The notes under the pieces: model-generated | Database searches by the model: none | What the model saw: only the letters and a program-made list of their open reading frames with translations | What the model was told of the DNA's origin: nothing | Assembly (NCBI RefSeq): GCF_000317305.3 | Contig: NC_023036.2 | Coordinates: 682,001 to 746,000 of the forward strand | Length of the DNA stretch: 64,000 nt | Reading direction: 5' to 3' | From: Mycolicibacterium neoaurum VKM Ac-1815D | GTDB taxonomy: Bacteria; Actinomycetota; Actinomycetes; Mycobacteriales; Mycobacteriaceae | In this document: positions 52,908 through 62,110 of the stretch, one piece after another | How the letters are laid out: each line of letters opens with the position of its first letter | How positions within the stretch are numbered: position 1 is the first letter of the stretch | Position numbers and translations under genes: made by a program

Positions 52908-53133
52908 ATCGTCGTGTGTATCAATACATCTGAAAAGTGTTGATGAAAAACAATTTTTCCTATCTGATGCGCTGAAGCGCGTGTGGGTCTAGCGTGTGAA
53001 CCGCGCCGAACATCCGTGAGAATTACTCCGGAACAGCGTGATACGCGAAGAGGGCCCACATTCGGGGTCGCACCTGATCGACACGCCCGACATGGATGTC
53101 GGGTACTCGTTTCTGAAGACAATGGAGGATCGC

Positions 53134-54561
53134 ATGGCGACCAGGAATGATCCCGTAGCGCTGCATTCGGTAGACGAAGTGCTGCCTCGAAAGATGCGCT
53201 GGTTCGATGGCTTCGCGATGGCCATGACCATGCCTGCGGCGCTCGTGGCCACTTTGGGCGCGTCGATAGCCGGCCTGGGCGGCTGGGGTGCCGCGGTGTT
53301 GTGGGCGATCTCGATGGTGATTTCGATGGCAGTGAACTGGATCTACATCGAACTGGCGGCGATGTTCCCCGATGCGTCCGGCGGTATCTCGGGATATGCC
53401 GCGGAGGCATGGAAAAAGCGGGTGCCGTGGTTCGCCCCGCTGGCGGGTGTGGGTTATTGGCTGCCGTGGGGGTCCAATCTGGCCACCTACGGCTCCTTCA
53501 CCGGCCTGCTCGTGCAATCGCAGTGGTTCCCGGATCAACTGTGGTCGATGGACTTCGGGCCGCTGCATCTGAATTTCCCGATCGCCGTCGGGCTGATCGT
53601 CATTTTCGTCCTGTACGGGATCAATATCGTCGGAGTGCGGGTGACGATGGCCTTCGTCTACGTGACTGCCGCCATCCTGATGGTGCCGCTGGCGGTATTC
53701 GTCATACTGCCGCTCTTCAGCGCCGACTGGGCCCCCATGGACCTGACCTGGAACCTGCACGGATGGGCGGGCCTACACACGGCGATCGTCTGGTTGTACG
53801 TGATGGCATGGACGACATTGGGCATCGAGGTCTGTGCGACGTTCGCCTCGGAATACCGGGACCCGGTCCGCGACACCGCGCGCGCGATTCGCGCCTCCGC
53901 GTTGTTCTGCCTCGGGGTGTTCTTTCTCGTCCCGCTCACGCTCGGTGGATTCGCCGGAGAGCAGGCGATCAGCGAGAACCCGTCGACGTTCTTCGTCGCC
54001 AGCTTCTCGCAGCTCACCGGTGCCGGTGCGGACGTGATGGTGTTGTGCCTCATCGCATCCCTGGTATTGGTGATGTTGACCTCGGTCGCCGACGCCTCCC
54101 GGGTGCTGTTCAACATGGGCAAGGAGGGCATCACCGTCCGGGCGATGGGCAAGCTCAACAGCCGGGGTGTACCGGTGCGGGCGCTGAATGTGATGCTGGT
54201 GCTCAACATCGTTCTGCTGGTGGTGCTTCAGCAACCCTTGGCCATCATCGTGACCGGCAACCTGGGCTACATCCTGGCCCACGTGCTGGCGTTGGCCGGC
54301 TTCGCGCTGCTGCGAAAGGACCGCCCCGACGCCATCAGGCCCATCCGGCTACCGCACGTGTTCGTGCCGTTGTCGGTCGGTCTTTCCGGTCTGCTCGCGG
54401 TGCTGCTGGTGGTGGGTGCCACCGGTTTCTCGATCACCGGCTACGGGGGCGTGCTGGAGTTGGGTATCGCGTTGTCGATCCTGGCCGCCGGCGTCGTGCT
54501 GTGGTTGTTCGTGCAGCGAACGAGTCCTGCGGACGCGCGCGCCGATCAGGGCAGCGCGTAA
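53134..54561 (+). CDS. APC-superfamily amino-acid/polyamine permease
   Basis: 475 residues from ATG 53134, five bases after GGAGG; longer in-frame starts reach 53038. Twelve or so membrane segments; ISMAVNWIYIELAAMFPDASGGISGYAAEAWKK is the APC substrate-binding region and EVCATFASEYRDPVRDTARAIRAS the conserved cytoplasmic segment. Downstream of the oxidase and dehydrogenase genes on the same strand, but the 297-base gap suggests its own promoter. Likely supplies the amine. Confidence 0.88.
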   Translation: MATRNDPVALHSVDEVLPRKMRWFDGFAMAMTMPAALVATLGASIAGLGGWGAAVLWAISMVISMAVNWIYIELAAMFPDASGGISGYAAEAWKKRVPWFAPLAGVGYWLPWGSNLATYGSFTGLLVQSQWFPDQLWSMDFGPLHLNFPIAVGLIVIFVLYGINIVGVRVTMAFVYVTAAILMVPLAVFVILPLFSADWAPMDLTWNLHGWAGLHTAIVWLYVMAWTTLGIEVCATFASEYRDPVRDTARAIRASALFCLGVFFLVPLTLGGFAGEQAISENPSTFFVASFSQLTGAGADVMVLCLIASLVLVMLTSVADASRVLFNMGKEGITVRAMGKLNSRGVPVRALNVMLVLNIVLLVVLQQPLAIIVTGNLGYILAHVLALAGFALLRKDRPDAIRPIRLPHVFVPLSVGLSGLLAVLLVVGATGFSITGYGGVLELGIALSILAAGVVLWLFVQRTSPADARADQGSA

Positions 54562-54995
54562 TCCATCGGCGGACCGTTGAGGTTCATCGCCTCGCGATGA
54601 ACGACCGTGGTGGCGATCTTTTGCTCGCCGCGCGAAACACCCACGATGGACACCTCGTCGTTGACCGCGAAGGCCGCGGAGGTGCCGCCCAGCTGACTGC
54701 CGTGTGCGGTGACCCCATGGGTCTGATCGTCGACGAGGAAGGTGCGCGCCACGCCGTCTGGCCCCATCGCGGTCAAGGATGTCGGCGACACCGCGATCAG
54801 CCGACCCTCCTGGATCACCGGCTGGACGGCGTGGGCGACGGGAGTGGGAGCGGATTCGGGCTCGGTCGACGGCTGCGTGGCCACCGCGTGCATGATCAGC
54901 GCGGTGGCCACCGCGGCGAACGCAACGGCGAAGGAGATCGTCACGCTGATGGTTGTGCTGCGGGGCGTCCGCCGCGCGTGCTTTCCCTGTCGCAT
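54546..54995 (-). CDS. Membrane-anchored hypothetical protein
   Basis: 149 residues. One membrane segment near the N-terminus (ISVTISFAVAFAAVATALIMHAVA) after a basic head (RQGKHARRTPRS), then an extracytoplasmic domain of about 90 residues with small beta-rich repeats (GRLIAVSPTSLTAMGPDGVARTFLVDDQTHGVT; AFAVNDEVSIVGVSRGEQKIATTVVHRE) that looks like a small beta-barrel fold. The 3' end overlaps the permease gene tail-to-tail by 16 bases. Not recognised. Confidence 0.65.
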   Translation of the reverse strand: MRQGKHARRTPRSTTISVTISFAVAFAAVATALIMHAVATQPSTEPESAPTPVAHAVQPVIQEGRLIAVSPTSLTAMGPDGVARTFLVDDQTHGVTAHGSQLGGTSAAFAVNDEVSIVGVSRGEQKIATTVVHREAMNLNGPPMDYALP

Positions 54996-55081
54996 ATCTG
55001 TCGACCTCCTCCGGCTGAACGCGGGTTACCCGGAGCCGGGTGGCGCGTAAACGCCTCCCTGCGCTGACGGCGCAACGGTCG

Positions 55082-55738
55082 TCATCGGCCGGGTAGCGAT
55101 TGGTCGCCGATGCCGATGGTGATGCGCGGTGACGCTGCCGGGTCGAGCCACTGCAGCAGCGCCCGCATATCGTCACGGGCGACGGCGATACAGCCCCAGG
55201 TGGGTTCACCGTCGGTCACGTGCAGGAAAATGCCGGCCGAGCGGCCGGGAATGCGGGCGGGATTGTGGTCGATCAGCACGGCGTAGTCGTACATCGCGCC
55301 CGAGGAGCCCAGGTTCTCCGCATCTTCGGACGGCATGGCCGATGAGCGCACGAGGGTGTTGTAGGTGGGGGAGTCGACGTCCTCGTCCCACCAGTCCTGG
55401 TCATCGACCCGGGTGTAGGGCAACGCGGTCCCCGGATCGGGTTGGCGCCCGAACGCCATCCCGAGCGGGAAGGTACCCAGCGGGGTGCGGAACACATCGT
55501 CCTGCGGCTCGCCGACGCCCAGTTCGCCGAGATCGGCCGGAATCGGTCCGATCACCTGCTGCCAGTCGTGGCCGACCATCTCGTAGGCGGTGAGCGTCCC
55601 GACCGGGGAGTCGGCACTGGGTGCCTGCACCGTGATCAGCTGCGATTGGGTCGGTTGTGCCGACGCGGGCGGGGTGGCCATCATCCCGAGCAGCATGACC
55701 GCGCTGCAGGATGCCATTCGGCGGAGTCCCTTGCCCAT
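55082..55738 (-). CDS. L,D-transpeptidase-like exported protein (YkuD fold)
   Basis: 218 residues from ATG 55738, eight bases after AGAGGA (ATG 55756 also in frame). Signal peptide MASCSAVMLLGMMATPPASAQP. The catalytic region is IPGRSAGIFLHVTDGEPTWGCIAVARDDM: H...GCIAV is the L,D-transpeptidase His/Cys pattern. The family cross-links peptidoglycan 3-3 or attaches proteins; this one lacks the Ig-like domains of LdtMt2-type enzymes, so it is a minimal type whose activity is uncertain. Confidence 0.75.
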   Translation of the reverse strand: MGKGLRRMASCSAVMLLGMMATPPASAQPTQSQLITVQAPSADSPVGTLTAYEMVGHDWQQVIGPIPADLGELGVGEPQDDVFRTPLGTFPLGMAFGRQPDPGTALPYTRVDDQDWWDEDVDSPTYNTLVRSSAMPSEDAENLGSSGAMYDYAVLIDHNPARIPGRSAGIFLHVTDGEPTWGCIAVARDDMRALLQWLDPAASPRITIGIGDQSLPGR

Positions 55739-55929
55739 ACCGTGATGTCCTCTCATGGATGCTTCGACTCCATTGTGCGTGTCCGGCCGGATAGCTTGAC
55801 ACCCATGCCGACTCAGCGAGATCGATTGGCCACCGCGGGGACCGAATAATCGATTTCCCGACCGATGCCTGCGCGCCTACCCTGGAAGGCCGCACCACAT
55901 CGCGCGTGCGGAAATCCAGGGAGTTTGAA

Positions 55930-57366
55930 TTGAGTACCGGGCCGATCGTGCGTACCGAAGCGCTGCCGAAAGCCCCACCGAGCGCGGCGGTGATCATCGC
56001 GTTGCTGGTGTTCTCCGCGTTCGTCATGATCCTCAACGAGACGATCATGAGCGTCGCGTTGCCGGTGCTGATCGTCGACCTCGACATTGCGGCACGCACC
56101 GCGCAATGGCTGACCAGCGGCTTCCTGCTGACCATGGCGGTGGTCATCCCCATGTCCGGGTCGCTGCTGCAACGCTTCTCGGTGCGCACGATCTTCACCT
56201 CCGCGATGTCACTGTTCAGTGGGGGCACGTTGATCGCGGCCCTGGCGCCGGGCTTTCCGGCCCTGCTCGCCGGTCGTATCGTCCAGGCCTGCGGCACCGC
56301 CGTGATGGTGCCGCTGTTGATGACGACGGTCATGAAACTGATCCCTGCCGAACGCCGTGGGCAGACGATGGGCACCATCTCGATCGTGATCGCGGTCGCC
56401 CCGGCGGTCGGGCCGACACTGTCCGGCATCATCCTCGGATCGCTGAACTGGCGGTGGACGTTCTGGATCGTGCTCCCCATCGCCCTGCTGGCGTTCGCGG
56501 CGGGTCTGACCTGGTTACGCGTCGCCGATGACCGAGAACAGCACACCCCGATCGACGCCATATCGGTACCGCTGTCGGCTATCGCGTTCGCCGGCTTGGT
56601 GTTCGGACTCTCCGAACTCGGCGGCCACGGCGGGCAGGGCGTGCCTGCGTGGATTCCGTTGGTGGTGGGAACAGTAGCCATGCTCGCCTTCGGCGCGCGT
56701 CAGGTGCAGTTGCAACGCGTGCAGCGCGCATTCCTGGACCTGACACCTTTCACGTACCGGCGGTTCGCGGTATCGGTGGGCCTGGTGGTCATCGGTTTCA
56801 TGGGCCTGTTCGGCGCCATCATCATGATCCCGCTGTACGTCCAGGATGTGTTGGGACGCAGTGCCCTGATCGCCGGGCTGACCAGCCTGCCCGGCGGTTT
56901 GTTGATGGGGATGGCGGGTCCGCTGGTCGGGCGGGTGTACGACCGCCATGGGGCGCGCAGGCTGGTGGTGCCGGGCTCGATCATGTTGTTCCTGGCACTG
57001 TGTGGCTTCGCCTTGATGTCGGCCGCCACTCCGATCTGGGCACTCGTTGTGCTGCAGACGGTCATGATGGTCGGCCTCGCCATGATGTTCACACCGTTGA
57101 TGACGGATGCGCTCGGCGTGCTGCCGGACCGGCTCTACTCGCATGGCAGCGCCATCATGACCACCCTGCAGCAGGTCGCGGGCGCTGCCGGTACCGCCCT
57201 GTTCGTGACGGTCATGGCCAAGGCGTCCACCGCGGGTGGCGCCCCGGACATGCCGGGGGTACATGCGGCGTTCGTGGCGGCGGCCATCATCGGTGCGGTC
57301 GCGGTGGTGGGAGCCTTCTTCACCGCTGCGCAGCCGAGCCCGGCCGGCGGTACACCGGTGCACTGA
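55930..57366 (+). CDS. DHA2-family drug-efflux MFS transporter
   Basis: 478 residues from TTG 55930, seven bases after GGGAG; GTG 55906 in frame would add eight residues. Fourteen predicted membrane segments. VMILNETIMSVALPVLIVDLDI contains the DHA2 motif (LDxTIVNVALP type), WLTSGFLLTMAVVIPMSGSLLQRF motif A region, and GTISIVIAVAPAVGPTLSGIIL the antiporter motif C. Exports cationic drugs or lipophilic compounds using the proton gradient. Confidence 0.87.
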   Translation: MSTGPIVRTEALPKAPPSAAVIIALLVFSAFVMILNETIMSVALPVLIVDLDIAARTAQWLTSGFLLTMAVVIPMSGSLLQRFSVRTIFTSAMSLFSGGTLIAALAPGFPALLAGRIVQACGTAVMVPLLMTTVMKLIPAERRGQTMGTISIVIAVAPAVGPTLSGIILGSLNWRWTFWIVLPIALLAFAAGLTWLRVADDREQHTPIDAISVPLSAIAFAGLVFGLSELGGHGGQGVPAWIPLVVGTVAMLAFGARQVQLQRVQRAFLDLTPFTYRRFAVSVGLVVIGFMGLFGAIIMIPLYVQDVLGRSALIAGLTSLPGGLLMGMAGPLVGRVYDRHGARRLVVPGSIMLFLALCGFALMSAATPIWALVVLQTVMMVGLAMMFTPLMTDALGVLPDRLYSHGSAIMTTLQQVAGAAGTALFVTVMAKASTAGGAPDMPGVHAAFVAAAIIGAVAVVGAFFTAAQPSPAGGTPVH

Positions 57367-57381
57367 CGTACCGGCGGCCGC

Positions 57382-58065
57382 CTACGCCGCCAGCCGGGCC
57401 ATGATGACCTCGGCGACCGCTGCGACGACGCCACGGGTCCGGGGGTCGTCATCGGCCTCGTATCGGTCGTCGTCGGCAAGGTAGCGCGCGCCGGCGATCG
57501 ACCCGTGATCGGCGGAAACCTCGATCACCTCGGCGGGCCAGCCGATGACCCGCAGTTCCGCAGCGAATTCGATGGAGGCCGACGCCGGCACCACGGCATC
57601 GGCATCTCCGGTCAGCAGGGTGAACGGCGTCGGTGTCGCGCCCGCCGGAGCGCCGGACTGCACCACGCCGCCCGAGATCGGGTCATCGGCCCAGAATGCG
57701 CCACCGAGGCATACGGTGTGCGCCACAGCGATATCGAGCTCTGCGGCCCGCAACGTGAGGCCGGCGGCGGCGACACCGCCCAGCGACCAGCCGATCACGG
57801 TCAGGGCGCTTCCTGCTGCCTGTTGCGCAGCGAACCGAGCCGATGCCAGGAGATCGGACCGTCCCGCATCGGGTGCGTGGGAATCCCAGTCGGCGGCGAT
57901 GACGGTCAGACCGCGCTCGGCGAGAACTTCGGCCAGTGGTCGTACGGCCGCCCGGGAATCGGTCTGGGTGCCATGCCAGAACAACGCGGTGGGCCGGCCC
58001 GCCGGCCCGTACATGTCAGCCGATCTGCCCGGGGCATATTCCACGGTGCGCATCGGCCGGCTCAC
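57382..58065 (-). CDS. Alpha/beta-hydrolase
   Basis: 227 residues from GTG 58065, which overlaps the upstream stop (GTGA); ATG 58053 is a close alternative. Small hydrolase: TALFWHGTQTDSRAAVRPLAEVLAERG, nucleophile elbow VIGWSLGGVAA, acid loop TLLTGDADAVVPASAS and a His in VSADHGSIAGARYL. Resembles dienelactone-hydrolase-like esterases. No specific substrate suggested. Confidence 0.78.
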   Translation of the reverse strand: MSRPMRTVEYAPGRSADMYGPAGRPTALFWHGTQTDSRAAVRPLAEVLAERGLTVIAADWDSHAPDAGRSDLLASARFAAQQAAGSALTVIGWSLGGVAAAGLTLRAAELDIAVAHTVCLGGAFWADDPISGGVVQSGAPAGATPTPFTLLTGDADAVVPASASIEFAAELRVIGWPAEVIEVSADHGSIAGARYLADDDRYEADDDPRTRGVVAAVAEVIMARLAA

Positions 58066-58304
58066 GAGTGCGCGGTCGGGCTCTGGGTGGATTCCCACTT
58101 GGATTCCAGCGCCCGACGAGCAGGGGTACCGGCGGCCAATTCGAGCTGGAAGGTCTCACCGTCGTCGGCCTCGAACGTCACCAGGTAGCCGTCTTCATGA
58201 TCTTCCTTGTGGACCACCTTGTACTCGCCGGCCCGATCATGCAGGGAAACGATGTCGCCGGGTGCCGCGTCGTCGATGATGCCGTCGGTGGGTGTGTTGG
58301 TCAT
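58062..58304 (-). CDS. Small hypothetical protein
   Basis: 80 residues from ATG 58304. An SH3-like beta core (PGDIVSLHDRAGEYKVVHKEDHEDGYLVTFEADDGETFQLEL) followed by a helix (GTPARRALESKWES). Coupled to the hydrolase gene. Not recognised. Confidence 0.65.
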   Translation of the reverse strand: MTNTPTDGIIDDAAPGDIVSLHDRAGEYKVVHKEDHEDGYLVTFEADDGETFQLELAAGTPARRALESKWESTQSPTAHS

Positions 58305-58388
58305 TGTGCAGCGGTAGCCGGAAATGCTCGTCGCCAAACGCGCGCAGCTCAGCCGGCGCCTTGCCGATGCGACACCTCCACATTAAGG

Positions 58389-58404
58389 TTTCGGCCAACC
58401 GAAA
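58389..58404. promoter_or_regulatory. Metalloregulator operator candidate before the metal ABC operon
   Basis: TTTCGG-CCAA-CCGAAA, perfect 6-bp arms, 21 bp before the lipoprotein start. Symmetry and size suit a DtxR/MntR- or Fur-like site, but it is not the mycobacterial IdeR or Zur consensus I know. Confidence 0.6.
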
Positions 58405-58425
58405 TTTTTGAGTGGAGTGAGCGAA

Positions 58426-59352
58426 ATGGTGCTGGTTGGGTCGTGGGTCACCCGCTGCGTGGCTGCCGCGATCGTGGTGCTCGTGGCGGCGGGCTGCGAG
58501 GTCGGCACGGACTCACGGTCAGGGGATCGGCCGACCGTGCTCACCACCTTCACGGTGCTCGCCGATATCGCTGCCAACGTGGCCGGCGAGCACCTCACGG
58601 TCGAGTCGATCACCAAACCCGGCGCGGAGATCCACGGCTATGAACCGACGCCCGGTGACATCAAGAAGGCGGCGAGGGCCGATCTGATCCTGGACAACGG
58701 CCTGAATCTGGAGGCGTGGTTCGCAAAGTTCGTCGACGGTCTCGACGTCCCGCATGTGGTGGTCAGCGACGGGGTCGCGCCGGTCGACATTGCCGATGAT
58801 GCATACGCCGGAATGCCGAATCCGCATGCGTGGATGTCGCCGCTGAACGTCCAGACATATGCCGACAACATGGCGGAAGCCTTCGCCGCACTCGATCCCG
58901 CGCACGCCGAGGACTACCGGGCCAACGCCGCCGCTTACCGCGGGCAACTCCAGCAGGTGCACGACGAACTGGTCACCGAACTCGAGTCACTTCCTGCCGG
59001 GGAGCGCGCGCTGGTGACCTGCGAGGGTGCCTTCTCCTATCTGGCCCGCGATGCCGGCCTGACGGAGAAGTACATCTGGGCCGTCAACGCCGAACAACAG
59101 GCCACTCCGCAACAGATCGCCTCGGCCATCGACTTCGTCAGGACCAACAACGTGCCCGCCGTGTTCTGCGAGTCGACGGTGTCCGACGCTGCCATGCAGC
59201 GGGTCGTCGAGGCCACCGGTACGACCTTCGGCGGCGTGCTCTACGTCGACTCGCTCTCGGCGGTCGACGGACCGGTCCCCACCTATCTCGATCTGATCCG
59301 GCATGACGCCGACACCATCGCGAATGCGCTGACCGCCAAACGGGTCTCGTGA
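58426..59352 (+). CDS. Manganese/zinc-type ABC transporter substrate-binding lipoprotein
   Basis: 308 residues from ATG 58426 (GGAG upstream; TTG 58408 possible). Lipobox VAAGC (Cys24). Cluster A-I binding fold with likely metal ligands His in EIHGYEPTPGD, His in MPNPHAWMSP, Glu in VFCESTVSD and Asp in LYVDSLS, the H-H-E-D set usual for Mn2+/Zn2+. No histidine-rich loop, which leans to manganese. First gene of a three-gene importer. Confidence 0.9.
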   Translation: MVLVGSWVTRCVAAAIVVLVAAGCEVGTDSRSGDRPTVLTTFTVLADIAANVAGEHLTVESITKPGAEIHGYEPTPGDIKKAARADLILDNGLNLEAWFAKFVDGLDVPHVVVSDGVAPVDIADDAYAGMPNPHAWMSPLNVQTYADNMAEAFAALDPAHAEDYRANAAAYRGQLQQVHDELVTELESLPAGERALVTCEGAFSYLARDAGLTEKYIWAVNAEQQATPQQIASAIDFVRTNNVPAVFCESTVSDAAMQRVVEATGTTFGGVLYVDSLSAVDGPVPTYLDLIRHDADTIANALTAKRVS

Positions 59353-60089
59353 TGGCCGCTGCACTGGAGGTGGATTCGATCACGGTGCGTTATGGCACCG
59401 TCCTGGCCCTCAGGGATGCCACGGTGACCATCGAACCGGGGCGCGTGTGCGGCCTGGTCGGGATGAACGGATCGGGTAAGTCCACGCTGTTCAAGGCGAT
59501 CATGGGCCTGGCGCGTCCGGACAGCGGCGCGGTGCGGATCTTCGGGCGGGATCCGGCGCGAGCCCGTAAGACGGGCACGGTCGGGTACATGCCGCAGAGC
59601 GAGGCCATCGACTGGGCCTTCCCACTGGCGGTTCACGATGTCGTCATGACCGGTCGGTACGGGCGGATGGGGCCGACACGGCGAGCGCGCGCCGCGGACA
59701 AACGGGCGGTCGAACAGGCATTGGAACGCGTCGAACTCGGCGAGTATCGCCATCGCCAGATCGGTCAGCTGTCCGGCGGCCAACGCAAACGGGCCTTTCT
59801 GGCGCGGTGTATCGCGCAGGAGGCCGAATTGCTCTTGCTCGACGAACCTTTCGCGGGCGTGGATACCCGCAGCGAAGCGACCATCAGCTCCCTGCTGCGC
59901 GGCCTGGCCGACACCGGTGTGACCATCGTGGTGTCCACACACGATCTGCGGGCACTGCCCGATCTCGCCGACGAGGCCGTACTGCTGATGAATACCGTGC
60001 TCCTGCATGATCGTCCCGATGTGGTGCTGCAGCCACAGAATCTGGCGCGCGCCTTCGGGCTCGGCGCGAACGATGAGGATGAGCGATGA
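59349..60089 (+). CDS. Metal ABC transporter ATPase
   Basis: 246 residues from GTG 59349 (or ATG 59352), overlapping the lipoprotein stop. Walker A GMNGSGKST, signature LSGGQRKRAFLARCIA, Walker B LLLLDEPFAGVD, switch His in VSTHD. Powers uptake through the permease encoded next, with which it overlaps by ATGA. Confidence 0.92.
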   Translation: MMAAALEVDSITVRYGTVLALRDATVTIEPGRVCGLVGMNGSGKSTLFKAIMGLARPDSGAVRIFGRDPARARKTGTVGYMPQSEAIDWAFPLAVHDVVMTGRYGRMGPTRRARAADKRAVEQALERVELGEYRHRQIGQLSGGQRKRAFLARCIAQEAELLLLDEPFAGVDTRSEATISSLLRGLADTGVTIVVSTHDLRALPDLADEAVLLMNTVLLHDRPDVVLQPQNLARAFGLGANDEDER

Positions 60090-60937
60090 GCATCCTGGAC
60101 TTTCTCGCCGAGCCGCTGCAGTTGGAATTCATGGTGCGTGCCATCGCGACGACGCTGATCGCCGCGGTCGTCTGCGCCACTCTCTCGTGCTGGCTGGTGT
60201 TGATCGGCTGGTCGCTGATGGGTGACGCCGTCTCGCACGCGGTATTGCCCGGGGTGGTACTGGCCTACATCGTCGGAGCCCCATTCGCCCTGGGCGCCAT
60301 AGTCTTCGGGTTTGCCGCGGTGGCACTCATCGGCGTGGTCCGAGATACCAGCCGCACCAAGGAAGATGCCGCCATCGGGGTGGTGTTCACGACGCTGTTC
60401 GCGTTGGGATTGGTCCTCATCTCGATCACCCCGAGCCAGATCGACTTGAACCACATCATCTTCGGCAACCTGCTGGGGGTTTCCCGTTCCGATCTCCTGC
60501 AGGTCGCGGTGCTGGGCGCGATCGTGCTCGCAGTGCTGGTCATCAAGCGCCGCGACTTCACGCTCTACGCCTTCGACCCGAGCCACGCCCACGCGGTCGG
60601 GATCAGCCCGAGGCTGCTGAGCGCGGCGCTGTTGGGGTTGCTGGCGCTGACGTCGGTCGTCGCATTGCAGGCGGTCGGTGTCGTGTTGGTGGTGGCCCTG
60701 CTCATCACTCCTGGTGCGACCGCATACCTGTTGACCGATCGTTTCGGTCGGATGTTGGTGATCGCGCCGGCCGTCGCCTCCGGCAGTGCGCTGGTCGGGC
60801 TGTACGCCAGCTATTACCTCGACACTGCCTCCGGGCCCATGGTGGTGCTCGTCAACGGCGTCGCTTTTGCCACGGCCTACCTGTTCGGACCTCGGCACGG
60901 TCTGCTGGCGACCCGGTTACGCACCGCCGCAAGCTGA
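60086..60937 (+). CDS. Metal ABC transporter permease (ZnuB/MntB type)
   Basis: 283 residues, about eight membrane segments. WSLMGDAVSHAVLPGVVLAYIVG is the family signature (GDA-SHA-LPG) and VALQAVGVVLVVALLITPGATAYLLT the conserved C-terminal motif. ATGA overlap with the ATPase gene. Confidence 0.92.
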   Translation: MSILDFLAEPLQLEFMVRAIATTLIAAVVCATLSCWLVLIGWSLMGDAVSHAVLPGVVLAYIVGAPFALGAIVFGFAAVALIGVVRDTSRTKEDAAIGVVFTTLFALGLVLISITPSQIDLNHIIFGNLLGVSRSDLLQVAVLGAIVLAVLVIKRRDFTLYAFDPSHAHAVGISPRLLSAALLGLLALTSVVALQAVGVVLVVALLITPGATAYLLTDRFGRMLVIAPAVASGSALVGLYASYYLDTASGPMVVLVNGVAFATAYLFGPRHGLLATRLRTAAS

Positions 60938-60943
60938 TTCGGG

Positions 60944-62110
60944 TCACGCCGACGGGCCGGGCACGCCCAGCGCCAACACCGCGACATCGTCATCGACCCC
61001 GGATCCCAGTTCGGCCAGCAGCGCGCGGATGGCGTCAACGATCTCGGCGGGACGGGTGGGTGTGTGCGTGGCGGCGAAACGGAGCAGGGCCTTACCGTCG
61101 TCGTCGAAGCGTTCGGGCCCGGGGCCGACGCGTGCGTCCGGCAGCCCGTCGGTGTAGAGGACCAGGGTGTCCCCCGGGCCGAGATGCATTCTCACACCGA
61201 GAAAATGCGGATTCTCGATCAATCCGACAGCCTGGCCACCGACGGTGTCGACGAAGTAGGCCTGACCGTCCGCGCCGAGTAGCAGCGGCGGCGGGTGGCC
61301 GGCACTGGCGAGCTCGACATCAAAGCCGGAACCACGCCGAGTCAGGTTTCCGTAGACCACCGTGCACATCCGGTGAGCGGCCACCTCGAGCCGCTGCCGG
61401 AGCACGCTGTTGAGGTTCTGCAGAACGTGCAGGGGATCCGCGTCGAACACCGCAGCCGAACGCAGCACATACCGGGTCAATCCGGTGATGACGGCGGCGT
61501 CGACGCCCTTGCCGGACACGTCGCCGAGGAAGAACCCCCAGGTGTCGGTGGACAGCGGAAACAGATCGTAGAAGTCGCCACCGACGTCTTCGTCGGCCGC
61601 GGCATGGAAGTGGTCGGCGGCGTCGAGCCCCGGAGGTGGCGACAACAGCGGTGGGCGTAACGAGCGGCGAAGGGTGTCGGCAAACGAACGTGCCCGTTCA
61701 CGTTCCGCTTCGGCGCGGCGCCGCTGCTCCAGCAGCTCGCGCTCGTAGGCGCGGCGGTCGCTGGCGTCGACAGCGGTGACGCGCCACAGCTCGGGATTTG
61801 CACCGGAGGCGGGTTTGACGTTCGCGGTCAGGAACATCGGCAGCCGGGAATCATCGGCTGCGCGCAGATCGACGGTCACCCCGTCCAGGGCTCCCGTCAT
61901 CCGCAGCATCGGAACGAAGTGCGTTTCGTAGTGAATCCGGCCACCGACGGTGAGCAGTTCGGCAAAGAACCGATCGCGGAGCGATTCCCGCGGATAACCC
62001 AACCAGGCGGCGAAGGTGGCATTGGCCGCGATGATGCGGCCCTCCGACGTCAGCAACACATGCCCGGATGGCGAATCGTCCCAGAAGTCCGCGCGGTCCG
62101 GCTCGGTCAT
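60944..62110 (-). CDS. PAS-domain PP2C (SpoIIE-type) phosphatase, RsbP-like
   Basis: 388 residues. PAS sensor about residues 8-120 (GHVLLTSEGRIIAANATFAAWLGYPRESL; LPMFLTANVKP), a coiled coil about 120-160 (RRAYERELLEQRRRAEAERERARSFADTLRRSLRPP), then a PP2C/SpoIIE domain (about 165-385) with metal-binding DVGGDFYDLF and GDVSGKGVDAAVITG plus DGLPDAR and DDDVAVLAL. RsbP-type enzymes dephosphorylate an anti-anti-sigma factor to free a stress sigma factor. ATGA overlap with an RsbQ-like hydrolase gene makes the pair a likely energy-stress module. Confidence 0.87.
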   Translation of the reverse strand: MTEPDRADFWDDSPSGHVLLTSEGRIIAANATFAAWLGYPRESLRDRFFAELLTVGGRIHYETHFVPMLRMTGALDGVTVDLRAADDSRLPMFLTANVKPASGANPELWRVTAVDASDRRAYERELLEQRRRAEAERERARSFADTLRRSLRPPLLSPPPGLDAADHFHAAADEDVGGDFYDLFPLSTDTWGFFLGDVSGKGVDAAVITGLTRYVLRSAAVFDADPLHVLQNLNSVLRQRLEVAAHRMCTVVYGNLTRRGSGFDVELASAGHPPPLLLGADGQAYFVDTVGGQAVGLIENPHFLGVRMHLGPGDTLVLYTDGLPDARVGPGPERFDDDGKALLRFAATHTPTRPAEIVDAIRALLAELGSGVDDDVAVLALGVPGPSA

